Shown here: in pieces, positions 8,199 through 17,012 of the stretch
How positions within the stretch are numbered: the first letter of the stretch is position 1
Layout: each line of letters begins with the position of its first letter
Assembly (NCBI GenBank): GCA_035358715.1
Contig: DAOPPX010000001.1
Location: 338,476-402,475 of the forward strand
Length of the DNA: 64,000 nt
From: UBA8199 sp035358715
Lineage (GTDB): Bacteria; Verrucomicrobiota; Verrucomicrobiia; Limisphaerales; UBA8199
Direction of reading: 5' to 3'
Made by a program: the position numbers and the translations under genes
Notes under the pieces: model-generated
Told to the model about the DNA's origin: nothing
The model's database searches: none
The model's input: only the letters and a program-made list of their open reading frames with translations

Positions 8199-8887
8199 CT
8201 CCGGAGGATGTTAGGCCGCAGTTGCGCTGGAGGCGTGCCGGCCGCAAGCAGCTCCACCTGCCCCAACCATGTGGAATGCTGGCGCGGCACTTCAATTTTC
8301 AGAAGGCTCCAGTCGGCGGCGGTCAGTTGCCGTGCCAGGTGCAGCGGTGTGCCAGATGATTTGGAGGGATCTTGAGGGTGGTTCATCTCCAGGTTCCAGC
8401 CAAAGGTCTGCTGATACGGCAAGGGATTGACCAGGACATCCACCGTGGCCCAAAGACCTGGGGTCAATTCTCGGGTTTCCAGTTCGACATCGCGCGGAGC
8501 ATCGAACAGGGAATCCCCTTTGGGGTCGATTGGACAAACCCAGACCAGCCGCCGTTTTCTGAGGAATAACCGGGCCAGCGGCTTATCCTTGAGATCCGCA
8601 ATGCGTCCCCAGAACACCAGGATTGGCTCGCTATCCTCGGGATTCAAAGGCAACACGCAGAGCCGCAGCACAAACGCGCCCGAAGGGAGCGAAAAGGCAC
8701 CAGGACCCTGGGTGATCAGGGGAAAGAGGGCGCTCTGCCAAGCCAGGCCGGGCAACTCCAGGCGGTTGGCCTGCCAGGCGCATCCCTGCCAGCGGGCGTT
8801 GAAGTGGTCAATGAGTTCGGCTTCGGAGTTCAGTGCACTGGTAAACAGGCACAGAACGCAAAGCCGCATGCGTATCCAGGTAATCAT
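8195..8887 (-). CDS. Exported protein, 230 aa
   Basis: The chosen ATG gives a hydrophobic N-terminus (MRLCVLCLFTSALNSEA after six residues) that can act as a signal peptide. An internal ATG at 8869 would give a cleaner signal sequence. The frame overlaps the end of the upstream gene by 80 nt (or 62). The mature part has a 'LDHF..RW' like start and several W-rich strands (FGWNLEM, STWLGQVELL). Family unknown. It is part of the pseudopilin operon. Confidence 0.6.
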   Translation of the reverse strand: MITWIRMRLCVLCLFTSALNSEAELIDHFNARWQGCAWQANRLELPGLAWQSALFPLITQGPGAFSLPSGAFVLRLCVLPLNPEDSEPILVFWGRIADLKDKPLARLFLRKRRLVWVCPIDPKGDSLFDAPRDVELETRELTPGLWATVDVLVNPLPYQQTFGWNLEMNHPQDPSKSSGTPLHLARQLTAADWSLLKIEVPRQHSTWLGQVELLAAGTPPAQLRPNILRR

Positions 8888-9488
8888 AGTAGCGCAACCG
8901 CGCCAGTTGCTCGTCGTCGAGCTTCCGGGCGTGCAGTTCCTTCCAGTAATCCCCAGTCTGAAGCTTTCGGTCGCAGCGCAGTTGGAGATAATCCTCGAGC
9001 TCATCCCCGCCCAGGCACACGGGTACCCGAACCGTACCCTTGGGGATCAGGATATTTACACCAGTTCTCAGGAATTCGGGTGCCACATAGGTCTCGGGCG
9101 CTCGCAGCCCTTTGGTGTTCACATAAAGGGGCTTTCCATTGCTCGGCCGATAAGCCGTGTAGCTCTTTTTCAAGACATCGGCGTGAAGGACCAGCTTCTT
9201 TTCTCCCAGCGGGAGCAAAGGCGCGTTCGGTTCGACAACCACGTTAGTCGGGCCGCTTTGCAGCTTGTTCTCGATCCGGGATATCCCGGACATGGCCCGG
9301 TCCCGGAGCAGTGCCTGCTGGCTAGCGCCAAACATCTCAATGGCTTCGGCCTTCTCCTGGGCCAGATACCTGGGGATGGCGTCCTGTTCGGTGCGAACGT
9401 CAGCGGCCGTGAGCGGACCGGCGGCGGCGACCGCGCTCAGGGTCAGGCTACAGCCGATTAAGCTCAATGTGCGATATGCGGATGTCAT
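8808..9488 (-). CDS. Exported hypothetical protein, 226 aa
   Basis: Signal peptide of about 28 residues (LSLIGCSLTLSAVAAAGPL). The mature protein starts with a helical region (ALLRDRAMSGISRIENKL), then a beta domain (LLPLGEKKLVLHADVLKKSY), and a C-terminal helical part. No lipobox at the usual position despite a Cys in the hydrophobic core. It overlaps the 892-aa gene by 41 nt and its own downstream neighbour by 80 nt, which argues for a tight operon. Function unknown, likely envelope. Confidence 0.6.
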   Translation of the reverse strand: MTSAYRTLSLIGCSLTLSAVAAAGPLTAADVRTEQDAIPRYLAQEKAEAIEMFGASQQALLRDRAMSGISRIENKLQSGPTNVVVEPNAPLLPLGEKKLVLHADVLKKSYTAYRPSNGKPLYVNTKGLRAPETYVAPEFLRTGVNILIPKGTVRVPVCLGGDELEDYLQLRCDRKLQTGDYWKELHARKLDDEQLARLRYYDYLDTHAALRSVPVYQCTELRSRTH

Positions 9489-12126
9489 AAAGCCGGTCCG
9501 GCCCTTGGGGAATGGTGCTCGGGTTTCGGTTAACGGTTAACTGGGTGATCCGGGGGTCGGTCACGGAGAACCACTTGATTCGGTGCGAATAGGTGAGTTG
9601 GCCGTTGATGACAAGTCCAGCCAGCGGGAAACCGGGCAGTCTTTTTATCCCGTCCTCCACTACCAGGCGGCCGTTGAAGACCGGGGCCGGGCCCGGCGGC
9701 GCCGGGGCGTTTGTTTTCGTCCAGCCCAGCGTCTGGTAATTGAATTGGATGGTGCGCTCCACAAAGGTGTTGTCATAGATAACCGGGTCGGCCAGTTGGA
9801 TATCCGCGTCGCTGCGGTTGTCGGTTGGCGTCGTTTCATACTGCTCCTGCAAGGCTGAGGAGGTGGTGGATTTCCAAGCGCCGAAATTGTTCGGGTTCCA
9901 GTTTCCGCCGGCGTCGTAACGGTCACTGCTGCCGCTCTGACCGTCCCGGAGTTGCATGCCAAGATAAGGCTCGAAGTTGATGCCGTTGCTCCAATTGAGC
10001 CAGAGGTAGTCCTTCCAAGTACCGCCCAGCGGGTGCATTTCGGAAGGCTCCACGCTGCTCAGCACCGGACCGTTTGTGCCCAGGGAGATGCGGTCGTGGG
10101 TGGGCTGGAACAAGTCGATTGTTTCCCAGAACTTCTCGATGTAATTGGTCCGGATGTTGATGAACGCCTTGGCGAAGGGAAGGGTCTGGATGTTTGCCGC
10201 GGTTACCTGCGGGAACGGCACGGGCAAATTGGTCGGAGTCCATTCAACGGCCAGGGCCTGGATTGCGTAACTGCCGTCCAGGGGCGGCAGCAGGCCGTTG
10301 AATTGCGGGATCGGGTCCTGAGTGAAAGATTGAACGATTTGGGTCTGGTTGGTAATGACCTGCAACCCGCTCAATACGAAGCTGCCCGGGACGGCCGATA
10401 CGGCATCGGGCATGTGCTCGTCCGTCAAAGTTGCATCCAAAGCGGTCATCTGTTCCGTATTATTCAAGCCGCATACCTGCTCCTCGTAGAATCCAGCGTA
10501 ATTGTAGCGGCTGAGCACGTTGGTGTAGATGTTTTGCGTAAGGTTGGTCGCGCTGTCGGTGAGAAACGAAACTTGCGGCCTGACCGTGCTGTTGAGGTTC
10601 GAGATCACCAGATAATCGAGAAAGAAGTTTTCGTCCGCGGCATTTGGCAGATAGAGCGGGCTTAGCGGATCGGAGAGCACGCTCGCCTGAATGTTGCTCG
10701 CCCACTGATAAAGTTGCTGGTGCAACCGAGCGTATCTTTGGTGCTCCACGAAAACCTGGTTGGTGGCGTCCAAAGTCACATCGGAGCGCGTGACCAACCG
10801 GAACTCGTTGGTGACGAATATGGCCGGGGCAACGGTCCGTTGGTTGCCGGTGTAGTTGGTGATGGCCAGAACGTTGGCGTCTTGGGGAGCGAACCCGATA
10901 TTCCCCTCGACCTTCAGCCGGGCGAGGTTGGTGTTGACCGCGCCGGCAAAGAAAACCCGAACGGTTGGCGGAAAGGTGAGATTCAGCGGCACACCCGCTC
11001 CCGTCAGCACCTCTGCATTGGTGACCACAATGGTCGGGATGGGCAGGCCGCCCCAATACGGGGTCTGGATTGCGTAGCAACTCCGCGCCGGCCGCTCCGA
11101 CAAGTATCCCGCCAGGTCCAGCGCTGCGACGTAATTTCCGGCGAGCTGCGTGTCCGGGTCGTAGAGCGGATTGTTCTGAGAGATCGGCACGGGTTGGTAA
11201 GACGGGGTAGTCCAGTCTGGTGACCAGTCTATGGTGCGCAAAAAGCCGTCATACTGTTCTTCGGTGCTGCTGTTAATGGCCATGTCGGCGGAATCGTGAA
11301 GGCTGCCCCATGCTTCATAAGTGCCCCAACTGGGCTCCAAACCGGGGTAATCTCCAATGAACGTCAGCGCAGCCTGCGAGGCCGAGTTGGGGTACTTGGC
11401 AATACCACCCCCCGTTATTCGCCACAGCCGTTGGTTGGGGTCGGCGGCGCTGGCGTCGCTCACGGACACTGCAGAACCTCCAGCGGCAGTGAATCCTCCC
11501 GAGTAGAGCGTCCCCACGTAGGCATACACCCCTTGATGATCGGTATCGGTCGCATCGCGCATGAGCTGAACGCTCTCCCGCTGTTGGCCCGGGTTGAACA
11601 CGGCCCATTCTGTGATCGGGATCGCACGGATCTGGACCGTGTAACGGGCGCGGTAATCCGGGGATCCGGCTTGCGTCGCTCGCGCGGTGATGTCGATATA
11701 GAAATTGGTCCGGTCCATCCAGAAATCCGGGTAAAGCGGGTCCCGGGAGTTCTTGTTCAGACCGTTGGCACCGACGACTCGTGTGGAAATTGTGGTGTTT
11801 TCCGGCACGACCTCGTTGGTGAGCGAAAATGTTACTGTGTAAGGGCCTGAAACCGACGGCGCCTGACTTTGAAGCCATTGCTGGAGGTCGGCCCCTCCGT
11901 AGGCTCCTCTGGTCTCGAACACACGATCCAGTTGGCTCAAGATCCTTGAGGCGGCCGAATCGAGCGCGAGGCGGGCCTGGATGTTGCCTTCCTTGGCCTG
12001 CGCTTCCGAAAAGCGATGTTGGGCGCTGTGAATAGCAAGGGAGGCCGCCACGCAGACCAGGACGGCCAGCACCAAGGCCCCGACCAACGCGAACGCCTGG
12101 CGTGATTTGGACTTGCGAAGCTTCAT
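9448..12126 (-). CDS. Large PilX-like pilus/pseudopilus protein, 892 aa
   Basis: N-terminus: basic residues, then QAFALVGALVLAVLVCVAAS, an uninterrupted hydrophobic helix like that of PilX/GspK-type proteins. It lacks a clear Gly-X4-Glu cleavage site, so processing is uncertain. The helix continues into an amphipathic segment (about 35-70), as in pilins. The remaining 800 residues are beta-rich with many Asn/Thr and look like a surface-exposed adhesin-type domain. Six neighbouring genes encode pilins or exported proteins. PilX-N proteins in Verrucomicrobiota are often this long. It may tip the pilus or act in mating-pair contact (inference). ATGA overlap with the upstream gene. Confidence 0.65.
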   Translation of the reverse strand: MKLRKSKSRQAFALVGALVLAVLVCVAASLAIHSAQHRFSEAQAKEGNIQARLALDSAASRILSQLDRVFETRGAYGGADLQQWLQSQAPSVSGPYTVTFSLTNEVVPENTTISTRVVGANGLNKNSRDPLYPDFWMDRTNFYIDITARATQAGSPDYRARYTVQIRAIPITEWAVFNPGQQRESVQLMRDATDTDHQGVYAYVGTLYSGGFTAAGGSAVSVSDASAADPNQRLWRITGGGIAKYPNSASQAALTFIGDYPGLEPSWGTYEAWGSLHDSADMAINSSTEEQYDGFLRTIDWSPDWTTPSYQPVPISQNNPLYDPDTQLAGNYVAALDLAGYLSERPARSCYAIQTPYWGGLPIPTIVVTNAEVLTGAGVPLNLTFPPTVRVFFAGAVNTNLARLKVEGNIGFAPQDANVLAITNYTGNQRTVAPAIFVTNEFRLVTRSDVTLDATNQVFVEHQRYARLHQQLYQWASNIQASVLSDPLSPLYLPNAADENFFLDYLVISNLNSTVRPQVSFLTDSATNLTQNIYTNVLSRYNYAGFYEEQVCGLNNTEQMTALDATLTDEHMPDAVSAVPGSFVLSGLQVITNQTQIVQSFTQDPIPQFNGLLPPLDGSYAIQALAVEWTPTNLPVPFPQVTAANIQTLPFAKAFINIRTNYIEKFWETIDLFQPTHDRISLGTNGPVLSSVEPSEMHPLGGTWKDYLWLNWSNGINFEPYLGMQLRDGQSGSSDRYDAGGNWNPNNFGAWKSTTSSALQEQYETTPTDNRSDADIQLADPVIYDNTFVERTIQFNYQTLGWTKTNAPAPPGPAPVFNGRLVVEDGIKRLPGFPLAGLVINGQLTYSHRIKWFSVTDPRITQLTVNRNPSTIPQGPDRLYDIRISHIELNRL

Positions 12127-12551
12127 GGAGCATCTCGCTTCAATTTGAACGGATTGACTCCTTCGTCCTTGCCGACAGATCCTTGTCCCTCCTCCGGCTT
12201 GGTTGAGCGGTTCATGTCATAAAGGTATTTCGGGAAATTGCTGCCCGGCACAGGCGTCATTCCCACCATGGCGATGAGGGCGAAAACCAGGATGAGGCAC
12301 ATTTCCCCCGCTCTCGGACTCTTGCACTCCAACTGGGTTTTGATCTGGCGCAGGGCGGTGAGCACGAAGACCACCGTGGCACACACCAGCGCAAACGATG
12401 CCTGGTAGTCCTCGGTGTAGCGGATTCTCGGCCATCGCACCGCGGCGTATTCGAGCCAAAGAAAGTGCAACAGGGCGATGCCCAAACCAAAGAACCCGCA
12501 CACGACTGCGTCGAGCGCCAGAACAAATATCCATCTAACTGCCGCCGGCAT
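12123..12551 (-). CDS. Membrane protein, 142 aa, first gene of pseudopilin operon
   Basis: Three predicted membrane helices: about residues 5-30, 51-70 and 86-100, then a soluble charged tail. I chose the ATG at 12551 because TAAAATGG lies only 8 nt upstream, the leaderless arrangement seen at other genes here; longer in-frame starts exist (12641, 12821) but would lie upstream of the promoter. It overlaps the PilX-like gene by ATGA. Family not recognised; perhaps a platform or T4SS membrane component. Confidence 0.55.
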   Translation of the reverse strand: MPAAVRWIFVLALDAVVCGFFGLGIALLHFLWLEYAAVRWPRIRYTEDYQASFALVCATVVFVLTALRQIKTQLECKSPRAGEMCLILVFALIAMVGMTPVPGSNFPKYLYDMNRSTKPEEGQGSVGKDEGVNPFKLKRDAP

Positions 12552-12559
12552 ATCATCCC

Positions 12560-12565
12560 ATTTTA
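12560..12565 (-). promoter_or_regulatory. -10 box, leaderless start of pseudopilin operon
   Basis: TAAAAT followed by GG on the minus strand, with 8 nt to the ATG at 12551. Transcription would begin about at the start codon. Confidence 0.45.
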
Positions 12566-12709
12566 GGTCCGGGCCGCCGGACTCGGCGGACAGATTGCGA
12601 GGGCTGCCTGGCATTCCGACCGTAGCCACCATTGACCACATCCCGGGTTTTGCGCCCGGCAAATCCTGAAATGTTTGGCTCACTTGGGCGAGCGACCGGC
12701 CAGGGCTTC

Positions 12710-12715
12710 TATAAT
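12710..12715 (+). promoter_or_regulatory. -10 box, leaderless start of the 12723 gene
   Basis: TATAAT, then GGAAGAT (7 nt), then ATG at 12723. The spacing predicts a leaderless mRNA. It decides the start against an in-frame ATG at 12675. Confidence 0.55.
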
Positions 12716-12722
12716 GGAAGAT

Positions 12723-13496
12723 ATGAAACTGAGTAACCCGGCCATCAATGGCAATTCCAGCCCGCACGTTTATAACCTGCTGGACCAGCGGTTGGCCCAG
12801 CAGGGGACACCACTCCATCAAATCATCAGGACCTACGCCGCAGCCGTTCCAGCCCCTCCAACTTCACCGGAAGAGCTGCTGGATCAGGTGACGGCGGTTC
12901 TGGGCAAATGGACGGCTGACCCGGCGCAATGCGTGAAGCCCGAGACCCCGCTGGCCGAAGCGCACCTGCAGTTGATGGACGAAATCAGCAAAATCCAGGG
13001 GCCAGAGGGAGCAGCCCGCCTCGAAGCGACGCTGGTCCGGGTGGTCGCCAACCAGTTTGCCCGCACCATGGGTTCGGAACTGCGCATTCCCGACGAAAGC
13101 AAGCTCATCTGTCTTTCGGACGTAAAACCGGCAAACGCTTACTCCGCATTCGCCCAACGGACGGCACTCATCGGCATTCAACCGCATGAATGGGTAAGGC
13201 GCTGGGTCGAATCGCAGCGAGAACTCTTCCGCGCCAAGGCCCCGACCGATGCCGGGTACTTGCGGTTGGCGCAACGGCTCTCCGGCCCATGGCCGGCTGA
13301 ACCAGGCAAAGGCGACCCCTTTCAGAAAACGCTGGCCACGTTTCTGGATGGGATCGCATCTTCCACGAGTCACAGCCATGCGGTTGTGGTTCAGTCCTCG
13401 CTTCTGGACACCTTCGCGCGGGCGATTCGGCGTGACGTTCGGGATTTAGGTCTGGACCGTCCCACGGCCCCGTCGCCGGCCATGTCGATGGGCTGA
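12723..13496 (+). CDS. Hypothetical protein, 257 aa
   Basis: Soluble, helical protein with no signal peptide, membrane helix or catalytic motif I can recognise. It has a polar, proline-rich N-terminal 45 residues (AAAVPAPPTSPEELL), a helical core, and a C-terminal tail. It is the only gene on the plus strand between two minus-strand operons and has its own leaderless promoter, so it is likely an independent unit. Function unknown. Confidence 0.65.
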   Translation: MKLSNPAINGNSSPHVYNLLDQRLAQQGTPLHQIIRTYAAAVPAPPTSPEELLDQVTAVLGKWTADPAQCVKPETPLAEAHLQLMDEISKIQGPEGAARLEATLVRVVANQFARTMGSELRIPDESKLICLSDVKPANAYSAFAQRTALIGIQPHEWVRRWVESQRELFRAKAPTDAGYLRLAQRLSGPWPAEPGKGDPFQKTLATFLDGIASSTSHSHAVVVQSSLLDTFARAIRRDVRDLGLDRPTAPSPAMSMG

Positions 13497-13517
13497 ACGG
13501 CTCCCGGGCTCGCGGAT

Positions 13518-14072
13518 TTACTGCTGTGCGCGGGATTCGGGGTAAAAGTTTCTCTCTTCCTGCTCGGCCGCCCTGCGGTTCAGGGAGATTTGCGCCTCCG
13601 TCAGACAGTCCAGGCTGGCTGCCATTTCTCTCAATTGCGCGGGCGTTACTGCCAGGATGACGTGCGCACGGGCGCGGATGCGAGCCACTGACATCAAAGC
13701 TGCATCTGGCCCGGCGCTCAGTTCGGTGTCGAGATGCACGGCTTCGGTAAGAGGGCTGTAGCTGATGACCAGGAAACGTTGGGTCGAAGGTCCGACGCCC
13801 GAAACCGGGAAAGTGGTTCGATTTGTGAGGAATCCCCGTTCTTCCAGTTCGGCTGATTGGCGGTTGAATGCGCTCTGCTTCGGGCTTATTGCGGCCAGGA
13901 GGTCCGCCATCCTTCGCAGTTGGTCGGGTGCCCAGGCCACCAATACGTCAGCGCCTTGCCGGACGTCGGCCACGGCTTTCATGGCATCAGTCGGGCTTTC
14001 CGCCCATTCAGCATCCAAGCTGATCCGCCTGTCAGCCGGCTGGAAGGCCAGCACAAGGTAGCGTCCCTTCAT
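13518..14072 (-). CDS. Internally duplicated hypothetical protein, 184 aa
   Basis: Two similar halves of about 80 residues: residues 3-81 and about 98-178. Each begins with R-Y/F-L-V and continues with S/HLD-x-E, a helix with A-x-(M/V) and R-Q/A-x-A-(D/H)-V-(L/I), then P-x-QLR-x-M-A, N-R-(Q/R), A-E-(L/Q)-EER. No known family comes to mind; each half looks like an alpha/beta module. It is located 35 nt downstream of the 98-aa gene, in the same operon. Duplication may have produced an intramolecular pseudo-dimer (inference). Confidence 0.7.
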   Translation of the reverse strand: MKGRYLVLAFQPADRRISLDAEWAESPTDAMKAVADVRQGADVLVAWAPDQLRRMADLLAAISPKQSAFNRQSAELEERGFLTNRTTFPVSGVGPSTQRFLVISYSPLTEAVHLDTELSAGPDAALMSVARIRARAHVILAVTPAQLREMAASLDCLTEAQISLNRRAAEQEERNFYPESRAQQ

Positions 14073-14107
14073 CGCGCTGTGTGTTTGGCCGTCAATCCAG
14101 GGTGCAT

Positions 14108-14404
14108 TTACATAACCAAATCCGGCGCTTGGGCAGATTTCGGGGCAGAAGGCATTCGCGGCTTAGGCGCTGCCATGTCCGTGTAATTCTTGACCCGAAT
14201 CCCGTTGATGGCCGCAAACGAGAGGAGGCTTGGTTTCAGGTCGCTCACCGCCACAACCCGCATTGCCTCGCCTTCGTCTTGGGCCAGTTCGTGACCGTCA
14301 CGGCCCGGGCGTAAGATGAGTGCTTTGTTGCGGATGATGGGCCGCACAGCATATACCCCGGTCACAGATTTGAGAGCCTTCAGCGTCGCCTCTTGCAGTT
14401 TCAC
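14108..14404 (-). CDS. Hypothetical protein, 98 aa
   Basis: Small, basic protein with a beta-strand-rich middle (VYAVRPIIRNKALILRPG) and a disordered Pro/Ala/Lys C-tail. The start is GTG at 14404. A -10 (TAAAAT) lies 34 nt upstream, after a GC-rich inverted repeat (CCCGC-ACAGGC-GCGGG) in the leader. It is cotranscribed with the duplicated 184-aa protein. Function unknown. Confidence 0.55.
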   Translation of the reverse strand: MKLQEATLKALKSVTGVYAVRPIIRNKALILRPGRDGHELAQDEGEAMRVVAVSDLKPSLLSFAAINGIRVKNYTDMAAPKPRMPSAPKSAQAPDLVM

Positions 14405-14437
14405 GTTTTCAATCCCGCGCCTGTGCGGGTTCCTTCC

Positions 14438-14443
14438 ATTTTA
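14438..14443 (-). promoter_or_regulatory. -10 box of the 14404-13518 operon
   Basis: TAAAATGG on the minus strand with AAAAG about 15 nt upstream. The leader of about 28 nt holds a small GC hairpin. Confidence 0.4.
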
Positions 14444-14560
14444 GGGCGCGAGGTGAATCTTTTGCTCCGGCTCGGATGCAAGGGGGGAGTGCCTGGCAGG
14501 AATCGGAATGAAGGCTAACTCGGGAGCGGCAGAGCGGACGTAAACCCGAGCCGCCGGCCC

Positions 14561-14566
14561 TATACT
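14561..14566 (+). promoter_or_regulatory. -10 box, leaderless start of the 14573 gene
   Basis: TATACT, 6 nt (GAGGTT), ATG at 14573. It predicts a leaderless message; the GAGG in the spacer could alternatively serve as a weak SD. Confidence 0.45.
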
Positions 14567-14572
14567 GAGGTT

Positions 14573-15073
14573 ATGCAGCGGTGTGATTCAGCCCTGGTGA
14601 AACCTGCGCCTCGAATGGCCGTCAACCCGGCGCAAGCGGACGTCTTTACGCGCAATGTCGAGTTCATGGTGGCGCAAGTGGCGGGCAACCACGCCGCTCG
14701 GACGTTTCGGATGCTGCAAACGACGTTCCCCGGTCTGAGGAATTTTCAGCAGTTGCGTGCGTTTGCGACCCTTTACGTCGCCAACGGCCTCAGACCCTTG
14801 AGGTTTCGTCCCTTGCCCTCGGATATTGATCCCGTGCGATTGAAGGGGGAACTGTCCTTGCGCTTCTACAAAGGAATGGTCGTGCTGGCGCCGGATGAGC
14901 GGATTGTGTGGCGCGGCGCGGACGCCTACGGCCCTTTTGACGCGGCGCGCGCGTCGCGCTTCTCGCGCCAACTTAGCGCCGAGTCTCCGACGAACGATGA
15001 AAAGGGGCACGTGCTAGATCCGGAAACCTGCGCCCCGGTGCCGGTTGGCCAGTTTCCCTTCGAGCTTTCTTGA
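14573..15073 (+). CDS. Hypothetical protein, 166 aa
   Basis: Soluble protein: helical N-terminal half (residues 20-70, FTRNVEFMVAQVAGNHAAR) and a beta-rich C-terminal half with LSLRFYKGMVVLAPDERIVW. No recognised motif or family. It is an isolated plus-strand gene between two minus-strand operons, convergent with the 358-aa gene (15 nt apart). Function unknown. Confidence 0.65.
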   Translation: MQRCDSALVKPAPRMAVNPAQADVFTRNVEFMVAQVAGNHAARTFRMLQTTFPGLRNFQQLRAFATLYVANGLRPLRFRPLPSDIDPVRLKGELSLRFYKGMVVLAPDERIVWRGADAYGPFDAARASRFSRQLSAESPTNDEKGHVLDPETCAPVPVGQFPFELS

Positions 15074-15088
15074 GGCTGCCTTCTTAGC

Positions 15089-16165
15089 CTAGCCCAGCGG
15101 GATCCCCTGGCCGCCAGTCAAAAGCATGACGATGCCTGCGCCGGTTTCATCTCCCAGGCAGTTCACGATTGCGTTCTGCAAGGAGAGCCCCAAGTTCTCG
15201 AACAGGCCAACACCAACCAGGAAGATCACGGCGGCTGATTTTCCAAACCGCCAAAATCTCCCGCCTGGAGGCTTCCGTTGCTCTCGTATTAAAGGGTTCT
15301 GTTCAAAAATCTCCGGGTTCAGCGCCAGCCCGTATTTTTCAAACTTGGCTGTCGTGTTCTGGCGTGCCTTTTGCACCTGTTCGGGAGTTGGCGCCCGCGG
15401 TTCGATGCTCAGGATGAGAGAGTCCTTGTGGAACTCGGAACGCCGTTCGAGCGCCCCCGACCCGTTTCTGAAACAGTAACCCGCAGGCGTGTTTTCCCGA
15501 ACGATCGGCTTGAGCAAGGAAAGGAAGTAGTTCTCGACCTGCCAGGTTTCGCCACGATGATAAAGGTGGATGTTGCAACTGGCCGAATGGCTGTCGAACT
15601 CGGTATAGACGAACACGCGCGGCTCCGGCACCGCCTCGAATATCTTCGGGAAGGCGTGCAGCAGGTCGGTAAGTTGCGCGCGCAAGGCCTCTTCGGAGCC
15701 GGTCTTGAAGGTGATGGGAGCGGTTCGAGCGTCCTCACGCTGGTAAGGGTCCGAGAAGGGAGCGGTGTGCTTCAGGTAAACCTCCTCCGCCAGGTTAAAC
15801 ACACATTGGATTTGCAGGTCGGCCAGCGAACTGACAGCTTCGTGAACCTCAGACTGCTGCTGGTAGCGGAGATCGTGGAGACTAATCGTTCCCGGAGCAT
15901 CCATGTCGGGGAAGACGACGTCCAGGTCATCCTTGAGATGCACCGTGCAAGTGACGGTGCCCGCAGGCAGGTGTTTCTGCCGGATGGAGCCCAGCGTCGA
16001 AACCGGCTCAATGTCGGCCTTCTTGCGCCCCTCCCGGACAATGGTCCGGCTGGGCGCGAAATCTTCGACGAACTGCTCGATGAGGATGACTTTATCTCGC
16101 TGCTTCAGGCTGACTTTTCGCCAGAATTTGGGCGCTTCGACCGGTGTCTTTAACTGGTTTTCCAT
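15089..16165 (-). CDS. Membrane-anchored hypothetical protein, 358 aa
   Basis: A soluble N-terminal portion of about 300 residues is followed by one hydrophobic helix (FGKSAAVIFLVGVGLFENLGL, about 308-328) and a Gly-rich C-terminal tail with a weaker hydrophobic stretch. The soluble part contains two similar 'HAFPKIFEAV'-type helices but no catalytic motif I can place. An ATG with no SD; a -10 lies about 60 nt upstream. It may be a signal-anchored component of the element's conjugation or membrane-sensing apparatus, but that is a guess. Confidence 0.6.
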   Translation of the reverse strand: MENQLKTPVEAPKFWRKVSLKQRDKVILIEQFVEDFAPSRTIVREGRKKADIEPVSTLGSIRQKHLPAGTVTCTVHLKDDLDVVFPDMDAPGTISLHDLRYQQQSEVHEAVSSLADLQIQCVFNLAEEVYLKHTAPFSDPYQREDARTAPITFKTGSEEALRAQLTDLLHAFPKIFEAVPEPRVFVYTEFDSHSASCNIHLYHRGETWQVENYFLSLLKPIVRENTPAGYCFRNGSGALERRSEFHKDSLILSIEPRAPTPEQVQKARQNTTAKFEKYGLALNPEIFEQNPLIREQRKPPGGRFWRFGKSAAVIFLVGVGLFENLGLSLQNAIVNCLGDETGAGIVMLLTGGQGIPLG

Positions 16166-16226
16166 TTTACTTCATGCAGCCAACAAGGAAGCGTTCGCGC
16201 TAGACAGCGTCGGGTTCCAGTAGGCC

Positions 16227-16232
16227 ATTTTA
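16227..16232 (-). promoter_or_regulatory. -10 box upstream of the 358-aa gene
   Basis: TAAAATGG on the minus strand, with TTGCTC 17 nt upstream as a possible -35. Leader about 55 nt. Confidence 0.4.
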
Positions 16233-16278
16233 GCGTTACGCCCCTCCGGGAGCAATAGCATGTTCCAAGCCTTTTTGC

Positions 16279-16638
16279 TCACTCTTGCTCCTCGGGAATC
16301 GTGACCGGCTGCGGCTCACGCGCCGTTTCGAGAGCGGCCAATGCAAATTCAGGGTGATCCCAGGTATCCGGCTTTTCCGAAGGAGGGCATCCTGCGGCCA
16401 CCCAGCGGATGTTCTCCAGGTAACCCCCCGAGAAGCCGCCAAACTCCGGTTTGCCATCCGAACCAATTTCAAGAGTGTGCAGCGAATCGTCTCCGCCACG
16501 GCCAAGACCTGAGTCTTCCTTCACCAGTTGGATGATCGCCCCTTCAATTTGTTCAATTGCCTTTGGGTCAAAAGGGCCGCCCACGACCTCCAGCGACACG
16601 CCGCCGTAATTCTGGACCAGGTAGATTTGGCTTTTCAC
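16279..16638 (-). CDS. Hypothetical protein, 119 aa
   Basis: Acidic soluble protein starting with a beta-strand-rich region (QIYLVQNYGGVSLEVVGG) and ending in a Glu/Pro-rich tail. The start is GTG, overlapping the TGA of the 69-aa gene (GTGA), which is good evidence that both are real and coupled. No recognised family. It lies between the 358-aa gene and the regulators at 17.0-17.7 kb. Confidence 0.6.
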   Translation of the reverse strand: MKSQIYLVQNYGGVSLEVVGGPFDPKAIEQIEGAIIQLVKEDSGLGRGGDDSLHTLEIGSDGKPEFGGFSGGYLENIRWVAAGCPPSEKPDTWDHPEFALAALETAREPQPVTIPEEQE

Positions 16639-16844
16639 GGGTTCAGAAGCCTCAAGATCACGCCGGGAATTCGCCTTTTGTAAGTCCGGGACCGCAATGG
16701 GAGGAAAGTGAGACGGGCAAGCTTCCGGCTGGGCGCCTTGCCTCGGGTCCGCCCGGTGACAAAACGCAGCCGCTGCCCATTAAACTCGCACTTTTCGACT
16801 TCGACATGCGTCAATTTCTGTTTGCGGCAGGCCATTCCTGCCAT
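16635..16844 (-). CDS. Small basic hypothetical protein, 69 aa
   Basis: Lys/Arg-rich 69-residue protein (start ATG at 16844, or 16835). The C-terminal half is especially basic (RTRGKAPSRKLARLTF), suggesting nucleic-acid binding, though no HTH is evident. Coupled by GTGA to the 119-aa gene. A longer frame exists upstream but is low-complexity. Confidence 0.45.
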   Translation of the reverse strand: MAGMACRKQKLTHVEVEKCEFNGQRLRFVTGRTRGKAPSRKLARLTFLPLRSRTYKRRIPGVILRLLNP

Positions 16845-17012
16845 TGTTGTTTCGCGCCGTTTTGGTCGCGGCTCCCTTGAACGCGGGGGGCCCACAGCTC
16901 CCGGCCCCCCCGTCGAGGCGCGCCGGCTTGCCGGCCTTCGCGCTTTCAATGTGCTGGGAATTCCCAGCAAGGCAAGCCCGGTTTCTCAATAGGGTCTTGC
17001 TCAGAATCGAGC

